The notes under the pieces: generated by a model | What the model was told of the DNA's origin: nothing | Databases searched by the model: none | Seen by the model: the letters and a program-made list of their open reading frames with translations, nothing else | Position numbers and translations under genes: made by a program | From: Perca fluviatilis | Lineage: Eukaryota; Chordata; Actinopteri; Perciformes; Percidae | Direction: 5' to 3' | NCBI RefSeq assembly: GCF_010015445.1 | Contig: NC_053127.1 | Coordinates: 9,132,276-9,196,275, forward strand | DNA length: 64,000 nt | In this document: positions 49,688 to 61,904 of the stretch, one piece after another | Position numbering within the stretch: the stretch's first letter is position 1 | Layout: each line of letters starts with the position of its first letter

Positions 49688-51046
49688 CTGTTGACAAAGA
49701 GCAGAACAAACATTTTATGGTCTGGACTCTGTTAAACTATTCTGTTTTGACCAGGCAAAGCTTAAGGTGCATGCATGATGTTTGTGTCCCAAACAAAGGA
49801 GCTTTTCATTTTTTTTAATTTTTACAGCTAATAACCAAGCAATTTCAAAAATGTCCCATCCCATCAGTCATAATACATCAGCACATAAACAATAACCATC
49901 AATGTAACAAGCCGACCAACCAACGCATTTCTTTCTGCAGGGAACACCAGACCATGACTCGGTGCTGTAGATCACAAGATGCTATTCAAGCAGACGCATT
50001 ATCAACTACCTACATCTCAAGTGCTGCAGATGGATAAGGAGCTATTAAGTGAAATAGAATGATTTATTCAGGCAAAAACACACAAGACAGCTACTTAGTG
50101 TTATGAACCATTTATAGGCCAGTTTTTGACTACTGCTCTCTAATCTATAAGGTGATGTGTAGCTTGAAGCAAAATCTGATCTCCAATGGATTGTCTTTTT
50201 GCCAAACAGACAGTCATTAGGTTGTAACATAGTTTAAGCGCACAAGGTCAGACAAGACCAAGGTTCAATATTTGATTATGTGGTAAAGGCCTTGAAGGTA
50301 AGGTAACTAAATAACATCTGACAACAGAAAGTCGAGCCCCACGACTCTCTCTGTTACGAAATCCTCAAAGACCCGACGGCTCAGTAGAAAGCATATTATT
50401 CTTGAGAGATATCTGAAAGTGCTCTAAAGCAATTAAGGGTGACACAAACTGCCACAGTGCCTTAAGCCTCCTGAGAACTTCAAATACCTCACCTTGAGTG
50501 AGGTTTACAAAAGTTCACACACCCACAACTGTAATGATTGTTTGTCATGTTGGTGGCATTTCAGATTCCGCACATCTAAACTGTTGCCCTTTCTCACAGC
50601 GAGGCTCCAAAAACGAGACCGTGCTCCCCCAAAAACGACCCCATAGGTAATTTGTACAAGCAGCTTAAGAACCCTCTGAAGAAGAAAGACGCACTTGCGC
50701 GTCCAAACAATGTTTTGACAACACTCCTTACTCAAAAAGCGATATTACAAAATTTTATTTCAGAATTTTTTTTTCAGAATGTTTTTTTACTATTTAAATT
50801 AACACTTTGGTGAACTCATTTCAAGCACCAAAACAATTTGTAAAACACAACATAAGTTAAGGTTTTTTTTCAAAAGAGATATGAGGAATTTCCAAAAGCG
50901 AACATCAACGTTTCAGCTTTAGCGTCAAATTATCTCTTTACACGTTGCTCTAGAAAGAATGTGGGCGTCACTATACGGAAAGCTGAGTTTGTTGTGAACA
51001 GTTTGATATGAAACACATGGGGATTGGTTTTATGCAAATACCTTAA

Positions 51047-51898
51047 TACCTTACCTGGCATGAAAATGTCACTTTATGAGGTTTTTTAACATTAATATGA
51101 GATCCCCCAGCCTGCCTACGGTCCCCCAGTGGCTAGAAATGGTGATAGGTGTAAACCGAGCCCTGGGTATCCTGCTCTGTCTTTGAGAAAATGAAAGCTC
51201 AGATGGGCCGATCTGGAATCTTCTCCTTATGAGGTCATAAGGAGCAAGGTTACCTCCCCTTTCTCTGCTTTGCCCGCCCAGAGAATTTGGCCCCCCCATG
51301 AGAGAGAGACATCATGGCTTGCAAACGAGCAAAGTGGCAGTTGGTCAAGGCCACACCCCCACCCTCCACCTTGCCCCCCGTCCCCCCCTCTCTCCTCCTC
51401 AATAGCTACAGACACAGAAATGACACATTCTAAGGAAAGCTCATTGTGGGACTGGCTCTAGTGGTTGTAATTCTGCACCAAGGCTGAATTTCGGGAAAGA
51501 GAATTCAGATACAGTATTAGGGGACCACTAAGGTCTATATAAAAGAGACTTCAGATACAGTATTAGGGGACCACTAAGGTCTATATAAAAGAGACTTCAG
51601 ATACAGTATTAGGGGACCACTAAGGTCTATATAAAAGAGACTTCAGATACAGTATTAGGGGACCACTAAGGTCTATATAAAAGAGACTTCAGATACAGTA
51701 TTAGGGGACCACTAAGGTCTATATAAAAGAGACTTCAGATACAGTATTAGGGGACCACTAAGGTCTATATAAAAGAGACTTCAGATACAGTATTAGGGGA
51801 CCACTAAGGTCTACATAAGAGACTTCAGATACAGTATTAGGGGACCATTAAGGTCTATATAAAAGCATCCAAAAAGCAGCATGTCATGGGACCTTTAA
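51047..51898. mobile_element. MITE-like element with an internal expanded 46-bp array
   Basis: The element runs from a left end near CCTGGCATGAAAATG to a right end GTCATGGGACCTTTAA, which are imperfect inverted complements. I recognise the internal order (GAGATCCCCCAGCCTGCCT, TGAGGTCATAAGGAG, AGCTACAGACACAGAAATG) as that of a dispersed element frequent in percomorph fish. It carries no protein. Its right third holds a 46-bp unit usually present in one or few copies and here in eight (separate entry). Confidence 0.65.
51503..51866 (+). repeat. 46-bp minisatellite, eight copies, each with a TATA-like word
   Basis: The unit starts GACTTCAGATACAGTATTAG and ends TCTATATAAAAGA. The word ACAGTATTAG recurs at 51511, 51557, 51603, 51649, 51695, 51741, 51787 and 51831, a period of exactly 46 except the last step of 44. 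The units are almost identical. The seventh has CTACATAAGA in place of CTATATAAAAGA, and the eighth has ACCATTA for ACCACTA. Near-identity indicates recent expansion inside the host element. Confidence 0.95.
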
Positions 51899-52034
51899 AA
51901 AGGTACATTTAAGAAGATGTGTGAACATACCCCTCATGTACGCAAGTTAACTTGTAGGTAACATTCTGCTACGTTACGCACATAGCAACGTCATGTAATT
52001 ACGTATAGAATTTAATTAACATAAACTTATTTAT

Positions 52035-52115
52035 TTTAACCCAAGCCCCGATATTATCCTAAACCTAACCAAGTGGTTTAGTTGCCTTAACCTAACTAAA
52101 CGGACATTTTTAAAA
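52035..52115. repeat. CCTAACC-type dispersed repeat fragment
   Basis: AACCCAAGCCCCGATATTAT, CCTAAACCTAACCAAGTGGT and TTAACCTAACTAAACGGAC resemble a fish repeat with the phrase CCTAACCAAGTGGTT. A related phrase, GTTTTGGTGCCTAAACTTAA, occurs at about 54168. No ends are defined. Confidence 0.3.
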
Positions 52116-54154
52116 CTGCAACCGTTTCGTTTAGGTATGAGGACGTGTTGATCTGCTGCCACAGGTAGGGGCACGAATTTAGGAAAATGCTCTTGTGTGT
52201 CGTATTAGGAGCAAACTAATCTATCTGATCATATGGGTTGGTGCCAAAAACAAGTGTTTCCTTTTTGATAATAATGCTACGGCAGGTTAAATCAAGATGG
52301 TGAAAAACACCACTCTTTAAGCTACTGATAAGGCTTTGGTTTGATCAGCGTGTTTCTAGATTTTTAGAATGTTGAACTGCAAAGCTGACAAAATATTTGC
52401 ACAGGACAAGTGCACGTTTCTATACTTATGTATAGTGTATGCTTCTGGCAGGCAAAAGAAGACAACGTCAAACAGAAGGATTTTATAGTCTGTGTCCATG
52501 AGTCAGGTGGCGCAGAGTGATCAGCCAAGTGCATTCTGGGGAAACAATGCCCTTGATAAGAGATCTGCTCAACTTGGGCGAGATGACAGCCATCCATCTT
52601 AGCGTCTCTCAACAAAGCCCCAGAGGAGGAGGTGGTGCCACTCTCCCAAAACATGACTGATTGATGTCAGATGTCGAATGCAAATTGATTTACAGCTTTA
52701 TGTGCCTCTAGCGGTGTAGGGAGAGACAGAGCGGGGATGAGACCGAGACAGGCAGAGAGGGATTATAGCGGGTCTTATGGCCATGGCTAAAGGAGTTACT
52801 AAGAAATGAAGTCTAGTTTGCCTTCAGTGACTATTAATTGCTGCACAACATCCTTGAAAACCTGACAGGAAGATTGGTAAAAAAATAAAACTGAGATGTG
52901 GGGAAAAAAATACATTGGGGTTGAAAAAGTCATGATAGCCATAGCAGTGGTTAGCATTTGTGGAGAGAACCTGGAAACCAAAGACAGAGTGACAGCCCTT
53001 TGGCAGGCAGAGAGTGATTAAAAGGCTCTATAAATGCCAAATGCCCTCAGAAGGGAAAAGAAGGACACTTAAAAAGGGAGAGAAAGTGACACAAAGACAG
53101 GAATGACACAACTGAGAAAGGAATTGATACTGTTACATTTTTAGATATAAACCTACGACGGTACATTCAGTCCAGGAGTTATATCATGATGTTAAAAGAG
53201 TTCCACTTCTCCCAGAATGCCCTTCCATAACCAGCCAAGCAATCTGAATATATTTCTTTCAATCAGTAGCAAGCATAACAATATAGCATCAAAGTGTGAT
53301 CAGGCTGCTGCTGGTTATATATATTGGACAAATCAATAGCAATTGCATTACAGCCTTGTGTTTTAGCAGGACCGCATTCATTGGTAATATATTACTGTAA
53401 TATTATTACTTTCCACAGTAAAGAGTAGTGCTTTACCCATGATTAGTTCTTTGTCCAAAGTAGGTCTTATATGATGACCTGACGTGTAAGCCTGTCGTAA
53501 TTTAGCGCGTGGCAGGTCAGGACCAGGGCAGGTCATGTCGGCTACTAGCCAAAAGGTTAAATGAAGGATGACGGAGAGGAATATTTTCATTTTGCTGCAA
53601 GTATTGTCATTTTATAACGGCTTTGATCTGAGTGGGAACATTGCTGACATCCAACATGTCACTGTGAGCAGAGCAGCATCCCTCTCCTCTCTTGCCTTGT
53701 GCGTGCAGGCAGAGCGAGTTACTATGGTTATGGGAATCTGCGTTGCCAGGTCCTTTTCATAATGTAAGACTTTGTGGAACTCGACAAAAAACTTAATAGG
53801 CCTTTGTTAATGTAACCTAATCTAACCCTTCGTGAAGAAAGCAGGGGATGTTTTTTGATCATGCACAACAAAACAAAACAAAACATGTAAAAATGAAATC
53901 CCCCGTCTAATACCATGGATAGAGTGCCACTCAACCAGGCATGCCAAAACACTTAGGCACTTCAATATCCAATGGAAAATAATCTCAGAACGAAATAGCA
54001 CAACGTGCTGTCAACATAAATCACAGCGCTTTCAAGCCAGAGAACGGAGTTCACTATGCAGCGAAAACAAAATACTTTCACCCAGGATACGCTTGTTCTT
54101 TCCTCGGGAGTGTTTCAATCCAAATCAGATATTTGATCAGATTATTTTTCCTTA

Positions 54155-54420
54155 ATTTAACTAGTTGTTTTGGTGCCTAAACTTAACTGTCAGCGCCGGA
54201 TGACGCTCACTTTACTGGATTAACTCAACTACCACGGCCCCTGAAAGGACCGTCCTCTGGCGATGCCTGTAGCCGGCTCACAGTCACCTATTGGTGGTTA
54301 AACAGCTGCCGCTGGTAGCCGGCTTCCCGGAGTTCTGTAGTGGCTAAATACAACCAGCAACTATATAAATACAACCGCTCGGATCTTATCGTCCCTCGCA
54401 CTATACAGCTGCATTGCATT
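54155..54420. repeat. Possible dispersed repeat with CCTAAACTTAACTGTCAGCG
   Basis: This GC-richer block (TAACTGTCAGCGCCGGATGA, CTGTAGCCGGCTCACAGTCA, GCCGCTGGTAGCCGGCTTCC) has an internal GTAGCCGGCT phrase repeated at about 54270 and 54316. It looks repetitive, but its family is not recognised. Confidence 0.3.
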
Positions 54421-54689
54421 CTGGTCTACTGAGGCAAACTTTCGGTGAAGAAAATGACATCTCTGCCACTTCTACATTGGGATTCTGCCCTTCATGATTG
54501 GCGTAATGTCATTTTTGATTTTTAATCATCCACACGAATGACAGAAATTCTCCCACAAAAGACAAAATGGACAAAGGAATAGAACCAGATTTTTTCATTT
54601 AAAGGAATCACAGGTGATGTAGTCGAATGCTTTCACTCCGATAAGGGGGAAACACAGGCAAGCGGTAAACCACAACACGACACACACAG

Positions 54690-54860
54690 AGCACAAAGCC
54701 TTTCAAAGGCCTTTTGTGTCCCTCCTCAATCTGGCCATTGTGCCCCCCAGACAGAGCACTGATAAGGTATGGATAGACTTATTAAGGCCACTAGAAGTGG
54801 AAGCAATGCCATGTATTTTCACCGTAAATGTGGTGTTGATGAGCAAAGTGCGGTGTGTAT
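54690..54860. promoter_or_regulatory. Candidate conserved non-coding block
   Basis: Complex sequence with CTTTCAAAGGCCTTTTGTGT (palindromic AAAGGCCTTT), GGCCATTGTG and TGATAAGG GATA-like words. It is free of simple repeats for 170 bp. Confidence 0.22.
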
Positions 54861-55120
54861 GTCGCTAGCTGAGAGTGTGTTAAATCTAACTGCAATAGCT
54901 AGCCCTACCCACTGAAACAGCACATTACTTGTTGTTCAACAGAATGGTACCAGCACCTTTCCACCAATTCTGTCTGTTAAAGGGAAGGTTGAGGACTCAG
55001 CATGTACAATTGAAACACTAATGACACCCTTTCCCTTTGGCATTTACTGTATTTAGTCAACAGCATATAAAGCTTCTTTTCTTAAGTATTTCTTTGTGTT
55101 CATGAAAAGTAATGACCAAA

Positions 55121-55185
55121 TAGATAGATAGATAGATAGACAGACAGGTAGATACTTTATTGATCCCCAAGGGGAAATTCAAGAT
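55121..55185 (-). mobile_element. LINE 3' tail with (GATA)n
   Basis: (GATA)n at 55121-55140 is followed by ACTTTATTGATCCCCAAGGG and GAAATTC. The complement, GAATTTCC...ATCAATAAAGT followed by (TATC)n, is the 3' end of abundant fish non-LTR elements. Only the tail is present, so this is a severely truncated insertion on the minus strand. Confidence 0.6.
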
Positions 55186-56459
55186 AATATATACAGTATA
55201 TGTTTGAATTGTATTGCAGTGGCAGTGGTTTGGGGGGAATTAAGCCGGCATACTTGGCTTCCAGATTCATGCCAGACTCATGATGGATAAAGCACCAAAA
55301 CCAGGGTAAAGTACAATGGTCCAATTCCAGCTGGTGACAAGGGCTAAAATTTAACCTGAGAGCAGCTAACAGAACATATTCTCAGCCCGAATCAGCCAAC
55401 GTCCACACCCACAAAGACTCGTCAGATGCAACTGTACCTGTAACTTGCCCCAGAGGATGAAATGTGATCTGGCTCAAACCCCTCCCAAAAAATTGAGCCT
55501 GTCATCTGGTCTGATGACAGACCCCAACCTTTATGAAACACAGTTCACTGTAGACAGACAAAGGTGAACACAAAAACACACACCTGTGAAATATAATAAT
55601 TCAGTACACTTTGAAATGCTGTGTGCCTCAGCAGAGCTAGTAATATACTGTAATTCAGCTCCAACGAGAGATTTAATGATATGTAAAAGGATACTAAAAT
55701 ACATATTGCCCAGCTCAGTGATTTAGCTCGGATAGACCTCTCCACACACTCTCAAATCCCATCGTAACGTGTCTGCTTTCATGTTTTGCTTCTCAAATAG
55801 ATGCAAGGAGGGAGGGAGGGAGGGTGATTTGAAACAGACTGACTGCAGTCATTAAGGAAGTTCACATAAAACTCTCTCAGGCCATTTACTCAGTTAATAA
55901 TCGACTTTGTCCAACAGTCACTTTTGACAACGGCAATAAATTTAAAATTTATGTCAACAAAACATATGCTGATCACCTCGTGCGGTGTGCTTCCTCGTAA
56001 AATCCAGCCCAACTGAGGGCTGTCTGAATGCAAGTGCGTGTGTTTGAAATGTGAGCCGATTACAGGCCTGGGTTATTGAGCCGTAACAGCTTGCCTCGTG
56101 TAATTCAGAAGTTTTTTTTTCAAAGTTTGCCGCTGGACTTGGCTGGCCATACATCATAACTAGCACTGCATTTGGAGAAATAAAGACCCAAGCATCCCAC
56201 CTGCTCTTCTACTTGTAATATACCCCCGTTAAAAAAGTCAAAATAAGATGATCTACTGATACTAAACTGCAACAAATACAATAACTCAAAGACCTCCATG
56301 GTCCTTTGATGGCTTTGATCATCCAGATTTCATGTGATTGAGCTTTAACAGAGGCAGTGGAACTACAGCCAAAACACTTTAAATCAAATGACTCCGCTTG
56401 CAACTTTTGCCGATATCCTCTTTGGCTCACATACCCATTTTATATCGCCAAATTATTTG

Positions 56460-56900
56460 ACAAATAAACGGAGCCATGCTTGACGACTTGCACTCAGGTC
56501 TCATTGCTTGCCTAAAATCTATTTCTCCCTCAGCAGCCTTGAGTGTTGTCCTCTATCCTGATCTATCCTTACATCTTTTATTTTTCCATTTTTTCCTCCA
56601 TCCTCTATTTGTGAAGGGAGCTATAAAACAACCTGAAACGATGTTCGTAAATAAAAGCTTTGGAGAGAGAGAGGAACGGGGGGAGGGGGTGGGGGTTAAG
56701 ATGGAGAGAAGAAAACACTAAAAGGTAAAGGAAAGCAATTGATAAGAGGTGGTAAATTGAAGGAAGGCTTTGTGGTGCGTGTGTGGGGCTATTTGTTCAT
56801 TAGTTTTGTTGGTCAGAAGAAAAAGAGCTGATAATTGGGGAAAGGAGGCCCGCCGAATAGAGCTCGGGATTAAGTAGCACGGGGATGGTGAGCATCGGAC
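56460..56900. promoter_or_regulatory. Candidate conserved non-coding block
   Basis: Complex sequence includes GGGAGCTATAAAACAACCTG, GTTCGTAAATAAAAGCTTTG and AGAGCTGATAATTGGGG, broken by a purine-rich tract at 56660-56710. Low confidence. Confidence 0.2.
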
Positions 56901-57070
56901 ACATTTGGTGACGATGAAAAGAGTTGTCAAGGACATTCACTCACAACCCTCTTTAGGAGCACGCACCAAAGTGCTGAAACGCTATTGTTTAACCTACCAC
57001 ATCACGCCTTTGCTAGGTCAGTGACTGTGGTGTGGTATAAACATTTCTAGCTGTGCAACATTGTGTAGAT

Positions 57071-57483
57071 GACTTTACTAGGGGTGGGAACCACCAGACA
57101 CCCCACGATACCATATTCTCACGATATTTATGTCCCGATACGATAATATTGCGATTTTAAACATTTTGCGATATTCTGGGATATATTGCAATTCATGACC
57201 TTTTTTCCAACTTCAAATTGTTTACCCCAAAGCAAAACTTTGTCAACATCGGTTTTGTCTGAAAACAAAATGTCTCTGGTTTGTACATCTCACTTCAATT
57301 TTCCATCTAGTGGACTGAAAAAGCAACTGGTCTTATTATTCTAGTAACAAAGGGTTAAATTCTCATGTGCAATTTATGTAATAAAAGATCGATACTCGCC
57401 GTCCATGTATCGATACAGTATTGCCACGGAAAATATCGCAATACTATGCCGCCCCGATTCCGCCCCCCACCCCTAGAATTTAC
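57071..57483. mobile_element. hAT-like MITE (TAGGGGTGGG ends)
   Basis: The element runs from TAGGGGTGGG (57079) to CCACCCCTA (57475). GACTTTAC (57071-57078) and GAATTTAC (57476-57483) form a 7/8 target duplication of the 8-bp size used by hAT elements. Inside, the left part has CCCGATACGATAATATTGCG and the right part ATCGATACAGTATTGCC, the ATCGATA-rich pattern of common fish hAT MITEs. It is 397 bp and non-coding. Confidence 0.75.
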
Positions 57484-57889
57484 CTAACCAGATTTTTTAA
57501 TTATTTAACACTTAAATTTGTTGGTTTAGGTTTGGTGGACTTACTTCAGGTTTATTGGTAGCATAACAAACCATGCTAAGTGCGGGTTAGCTGTAAGCTA
57601 TTAGTAAGCTATGGTAACGTGCTATTACTGCTAATTTTATGTTTATTTCAACTGTCAGATTGTAGACTAATGTTCATTGGCCAAAATGGCAATGCTGCTG
57701 TCACATTGTAGTTCTAAATGAGTACCAGGTGCAAACATACCAAACACTACATTTATACTGTAGACCTGATTATTAAACTGTACGATGCATATAGTATCTG
57801 TAACGATAACGCATGTATAGTAATTCCAATACATATTCAAGATACAGATGGAGCTACAATGTGAAGCTAGCATAAGCGCAAAGACATGA

Positions 57890-58270
57890 GCAGGCAACAA
57901 TTACCCGGCATAGTTGCAAGGCAGTAACAGAGCATGCAACGGGATGTTAATGGCAAACACAGGTCAATAAGCATTGCGCTGCAAACAAAGGTCAATAAAA
58001 AGACTTGAGTTTTAAAAATTATCCATGGTATAAGTGAGATAATGCACTCTAGAAGTAAGAGCCCAACCAATACATCCATTTGGGGATAAAAGCACAGGGC
58101 AGAAAAAGGACCACCGCCGCACACACACAACTCCCTGTCATGGTGAACAAAAGCAAAATGATGCACGAGGCGATTCAGTGACACTTTGGTGGCTGATCCT
58201 AATGTGGCCATAAGTGGCGCAGTGTGCCGCCGCCACCTCTTATTTTGGTTTTCTGACAGAGGGAGACGGA
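57890..58270. promoter_or_regulatory. Candidate regulatory block with paired AGGTCAATAA words
   Basis: AGGTCAATAA occurs at 57961-57970 and again at 57989-57998, both containing the nuclear-receptor half-site AGGTCA. The second follows AAACAA, a forkhead/SOX-like word. Further complex sequence (TGATGCACGAGGCGATTCAG, GGTGGCTGATCCTAATGTGG) continues to about 58250. Whether it is conserved is unknown. Confidence 0.28.
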
Positions 58271-58537
58271 GGAGGAGGAGCAAAGGGAGTATTTTCAACA
58301 TGAATTTCCAGTCCATTAGGGGGCCGACCATGTCACACGGACTAACATGGCGGGAGAAGTAAGAGGGTGAGAGGGGAATAGTGGTGGGGTTCAGTGAAAC
58401 AAAAGGGATCATCAGGAAGAAAATAAAAGGAAGATCATATCAAGATGTCACTGAGTAACAGCCCGTGGGAACAGTGATGGGGGGGAAAAAAAAATCATGC
58501 CACCTCATCTATTTGTTGAATTCCTCCAAAGCTCAGT

Positions 58538-58538
<1 letters not shown>

Positions 58539-58585
<47 letters not shown>
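58539..58585. repeat. (AC)23 microsatellite
   Basis: A pure run of 47 bases next to a candidate regulatory block. Confidence 0.98.
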
Positions 58586-58586
<1 letters not shown>

Positions 58587-58589
58587 CCT

Positions 58590-59060
58590 GTCTGGCGAGG
58601 CACCATGTGTGGTTCTTAAACATTTACATGGGTCCATTTTGTGTCTGGAGAAGCGAGTGGGAAAAAAAGCTCCCTTTCTGTCATTTTATCCCTGCTTTTA
58701 AGCCTCCCCAATTCCATTGCCCTCCCATCCCTCTGTCTTTGCTCAATCAAAATGTATCAGGCAGGCTGGCGTAACACCGGTCGGCGTGGGCTGTTTATCC
58801 TGAGTCCTCCTGCACATATCAATGACTTGGCCCCCGTTGTCCCCCCGGCGGGGAGACGTTCATATAAATTCAAGCCACACACGCAAACGCCGAGGCACTC
58901 GTGTTGAGCATAGATGAGTAGCAGGGCAAGAGGGAAAGGAGAGAGACAGAGGGATGGGGAGGGAGAGCGAAACTGTCTTTCATCCTCGCGGTGTTATTTA
59001 TATTATCACCGACACTGCCACCCCGAATTTTGCCCTGAAGGCGTCTCGGGAGAAAGAAAA
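58590..59060. promoter_or_regulatory. Candidate conserved non-coding block
   Basis: Complex sequence between an AC repeat and an A-rich run includes TTTACATGGGTCCATTTTGT, GCTCAATCAAAATGTATCAG, GGGCTGTTTATCCTGAGTCC and ATATCAATGACTTGG. The style resembles intronic conserved elements, but it is untested. Confidence 0.25.
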
Positions 59061-59909
59061 AAAAAAAGAAGAAGCTATATCATGTTGAAAAAAAATGAAC
59101 AACAGTAAACATGTCTCCTTGCTAGAGTCCCTGTCTCAGCCAATCGGGAGCAGATAGGTCACCTGTAATTGTGGCCGTCAGATATATATCATTTCTCTCA
59201 ACTTTCGTCAAAATCTGATCAGTGCAATTTTAAAAAGTGAGTGCAATTGACAGCTGGCTGAAAGTAGTTAAGATAAATGATATCTGCAAGTTTCATTAAA
59301 ATCCAATCAGTCATTTCTGATTTAGCCCACAAGACGTGTCCTAAACTACAGTGCTAATTAATGTATTGCACAAACTCCTAATGGTGTTACATCTAGCTTG
59401 AAGGTGCTACAAACAGCATTTTGTGTCTCTAAAGACCACATTTCCAATAAATCCTTTGGCCTCCACATGTGTCCCTTGAAGATGAATGAGATTTGACATG
59501 GAGATAGTGACGTCAGGAAGCTACTATGAGGCTGAAACAACGCAGTTATAATGCCATATACTGAGTAAAGTTTGTATTATTTAAGATTACCATGTAGTAC
59601 TAAGATTCCATTTAAAGCCGACGCATACGTTTAGGTGAGCCTGGGTTCTCAGGTAATAGAAAGGGGAATAATCCAAGTAACTTCCAATTGTGCTTCCTGG
59701 GCACTAAGACACTATTTGAAGCTAATCCTAGTTAGATACCCGGATTCCCCCAAAGCTTAGAAGGTAGGATTCACTCTCTAATACCCACAGCGTTACTCAG
59801 GAAGCCATTTCAACCTCACTCCGACAGTTCCACTCAGTGTGAAGTGCTTCCCCCCCCCCTCTAACAAATTCCTTTTATTCAGTAAGAGGTGACAATGAGG
59901 AGAGAATAT

Positions 59910-59965
59910 GACCCAGAGGTTGCAGTTCAAATCCCCCGGACTGGCAAATTTTACTGGAGAAAAAA
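59910..59965 (+). mobile_element. Possible SINE fragment with B-box-like sequence
   Basis: AGAGGTTGCAGTTCAAATCC followed by CCCGG resembles the B-box side of a tRNA-derived SINE head (GGTTGCAGGTTCAAATCC type). No A box or SINE body follows. It could be a chance match. Confidence 0.25.
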
Positions 59966-60970
59966 AATTATCAAAGAACCCCTTGGCAAAACACAGAAAC
60001 GCCAATTTCTAAAAGGTGTTGCATTCAAGCTTCTCAGCTACTTAAGAACAAATCATTCAAAGCGAGCAGTTCCTGTCGGTGAGCGAGCTGAACTGAATCA
60101 CAAGACCGAACAAACAGGAAAAGAACACAAAAACAAGTTCTCACAACTGCTGGGGCTGCTGCTGGAAGAGTGCTAAGTTAGTTATCAGCCACTTAACTTG
60201 CAAAACAATAAAGCTAGATGTATTCTCTTATAGCGCACGACATGGTTGTCAGTGAGAAAACAACAAATGAATACGCAACTTTTAAAAGACTCCAAAAAGC
60301 AAAACGCAGCAGATGAACGGTGGTGGTGCTGGGGAGCACACAGGTGTGAGCGGGTATATGCGCAGCTCCCTACAGTCCCCCCCTCCCCCAGGTCATTATT
60401 ATAAATGACAGTGCTCTCTTAGTCAACCAGCCTGGTTAAATAAGGATTAGAGGGATAAGGAGAAAATAACTCCACACTTTTGAGGGCAGTAAATGGTGTT
60501 TGCAAAGTCTGCAACCAGAAGTAGAAGCTCAGCTTTGCCTGCAAATAATTTGACATCTCCCCCACACTCCCCCCAACTCCCTCGTGTGATAACTCTTCTT
60601 TTTTTTTTTCCCTCATTTTACCTAGACCTAAAGACACTTTCACTGAAGTGTTGGAACGGTGGGAACAAAGACTAAGGAGAGCGTGTAAGATCACATGCAT
60701 AAAGTATTTCTGTTAAAGCCCATCTCTGAGACAAACACCAGCCCTGCTGCTCCCTCTTCCCCTTGCCTCTCTTTTGGTATGTGCATCAAAAGATCCTGCC
60801 ATCTGAAAATAGCACGTCAACATTTTTTGTTTCGTCTTGTTGTTTCTTTCTATTTTTTTTTTTTTATTCTCTACAATGCTGCCAGTTTGCTGGATTCCTG
60901 TTTTCCCTCTGCTCCGGCTTTCTTGATCTGTGAGAGGTTATATCGTTTCGAGTGAGACGTTTGGCTCATG

Positions 60971-61029
60971 CGTGTGTGTGTGTGCGTCTCTGGATGTGTG
61001 TGTGTGTGTGTGTGCGCGCGTGCGCGCAC
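60971..61029. repeat. TG/CG alternating tract, Z-DNA prone
   Basis: GTGTGTGTGTGCG and then TGTG runs pass into GCGCGCGTGCGCGCACA at 61013-61029, a nearly unbroken purine-pyrimidine alternation. Confidence 0.9.
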
Positions 61030-61633
61030 ACTAGCAGAGCTTTGCTGGTCTATAAAAAGCAGCCAGACGAAGTCTTCCCTCTCCCCTCATGCATTATGCA
61101 TTGGCATCACCTTCCATCAAGTGACAGAAAAACCTCAAAGATGTCTAACTTTAGCTTCTATTCTGAAAGCCAAACAGAGGAGGAGACGTGTTATTTTGAC
61201 TGCCACAGTCGTGCTAAGCACCTGTTACATCAATAAAAGCCGCATTTCGCAACAAGAACGACGGCAACAACAACCTGTGTGATGGCACAGCACTCACAAA
61301 CAACGCGGTTAAATGCAGATAGTAGCGGGGAGTAGACTAGAGTGGAGAAAGAGTTCCCATTAGATGAGATGACTCAGATCAAAGTTTGACCACGAGGAGA
61401 AGTTGAGTCTTTGCTGTGGAAGTTAATAGCAAAGGGAGACGTGGGGCTTAATGTGAAAACAGCTTTAAGAGTCAAAAACAGTTCCACAGGAAAGGCACAG
61501 CGGGACTTTATGGATTGATTTATAATTGTGTAAAAACATTTACAAGAATATGAAGTATGCTTGTTAATCTGCAAACACTAAATTGAAGCAAACAAGAGCA
61601 AATTGCACCTTACTGACACATAGACCAAGGCAA

Positions 61634-61677
61634 AGTACTTTAGTTACTAAAGTATTTTTAGTTACTAAAGTATTTTT
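61634..61677. repeat. Short tandem and palindromic AT repeat
   Basis: AGTTACTAAAGTATTTTT is present twice in tandem (61642-61677), preceded by AGTACTTT, which makes a palindrome around AAAGTACTTTAGTTACTAAA. The origin is unknown. Confidence 0.8.
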
Positions 61678-61904
61678 CTTTAATAAATCTAAAATTCCTT
61701 TATGTTGTTCAGTTATACGGCTAGTGTGATTTCTCCCTGTAGGCCATGCTATGACAGGTCACTGTAAAGGAATATGTAGGCAAGGCCTAGACCTTATAAT
61801 ACAGTATACTTTTGGCTTTCTGAAGGAAATAATAGGAGAAAGGACTTCCTGACCACTTAATGCACATGTCCTGTTACAGAATTCAGATTTTTAATATCAT
61901 TTTT

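Noticed and set aside
51503..51866. CRISPR array suggested by regularly spaced direct repeats
   Set aside because: The 46-bp units are head-to-tail with no unique spacers, and the host is a vertebrate. It is a minisatellite.
55430..55470. CCCCAGAGGATGAAATGTGA as a fifth copy of the CCAGAGGATGAA family
   Set aside because: Only the short core matches and the flanks do not follow the family, so chance is likely.
57867..58412. 181-codon open frame on the minus strand
   Set aside because: The peptide is Leu/Cys-rich without known motifs. The stretch is better explained as complex non-coding DNA, possibly regulatory.
59910..59965. tRNA gene suggested by GTTCAAATCC
   Set aside because: No A box, no acceptor-stem pairing and no cloverleaf could be built. 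At most it is a SINE remnant.
61040..61060. TATAAAAAG-like word downstream of the TG/CG tract as a promoter
   Set aside because: A lone TATA-like word in AT-rich intronic DNA, with no start site or coding exon near it.
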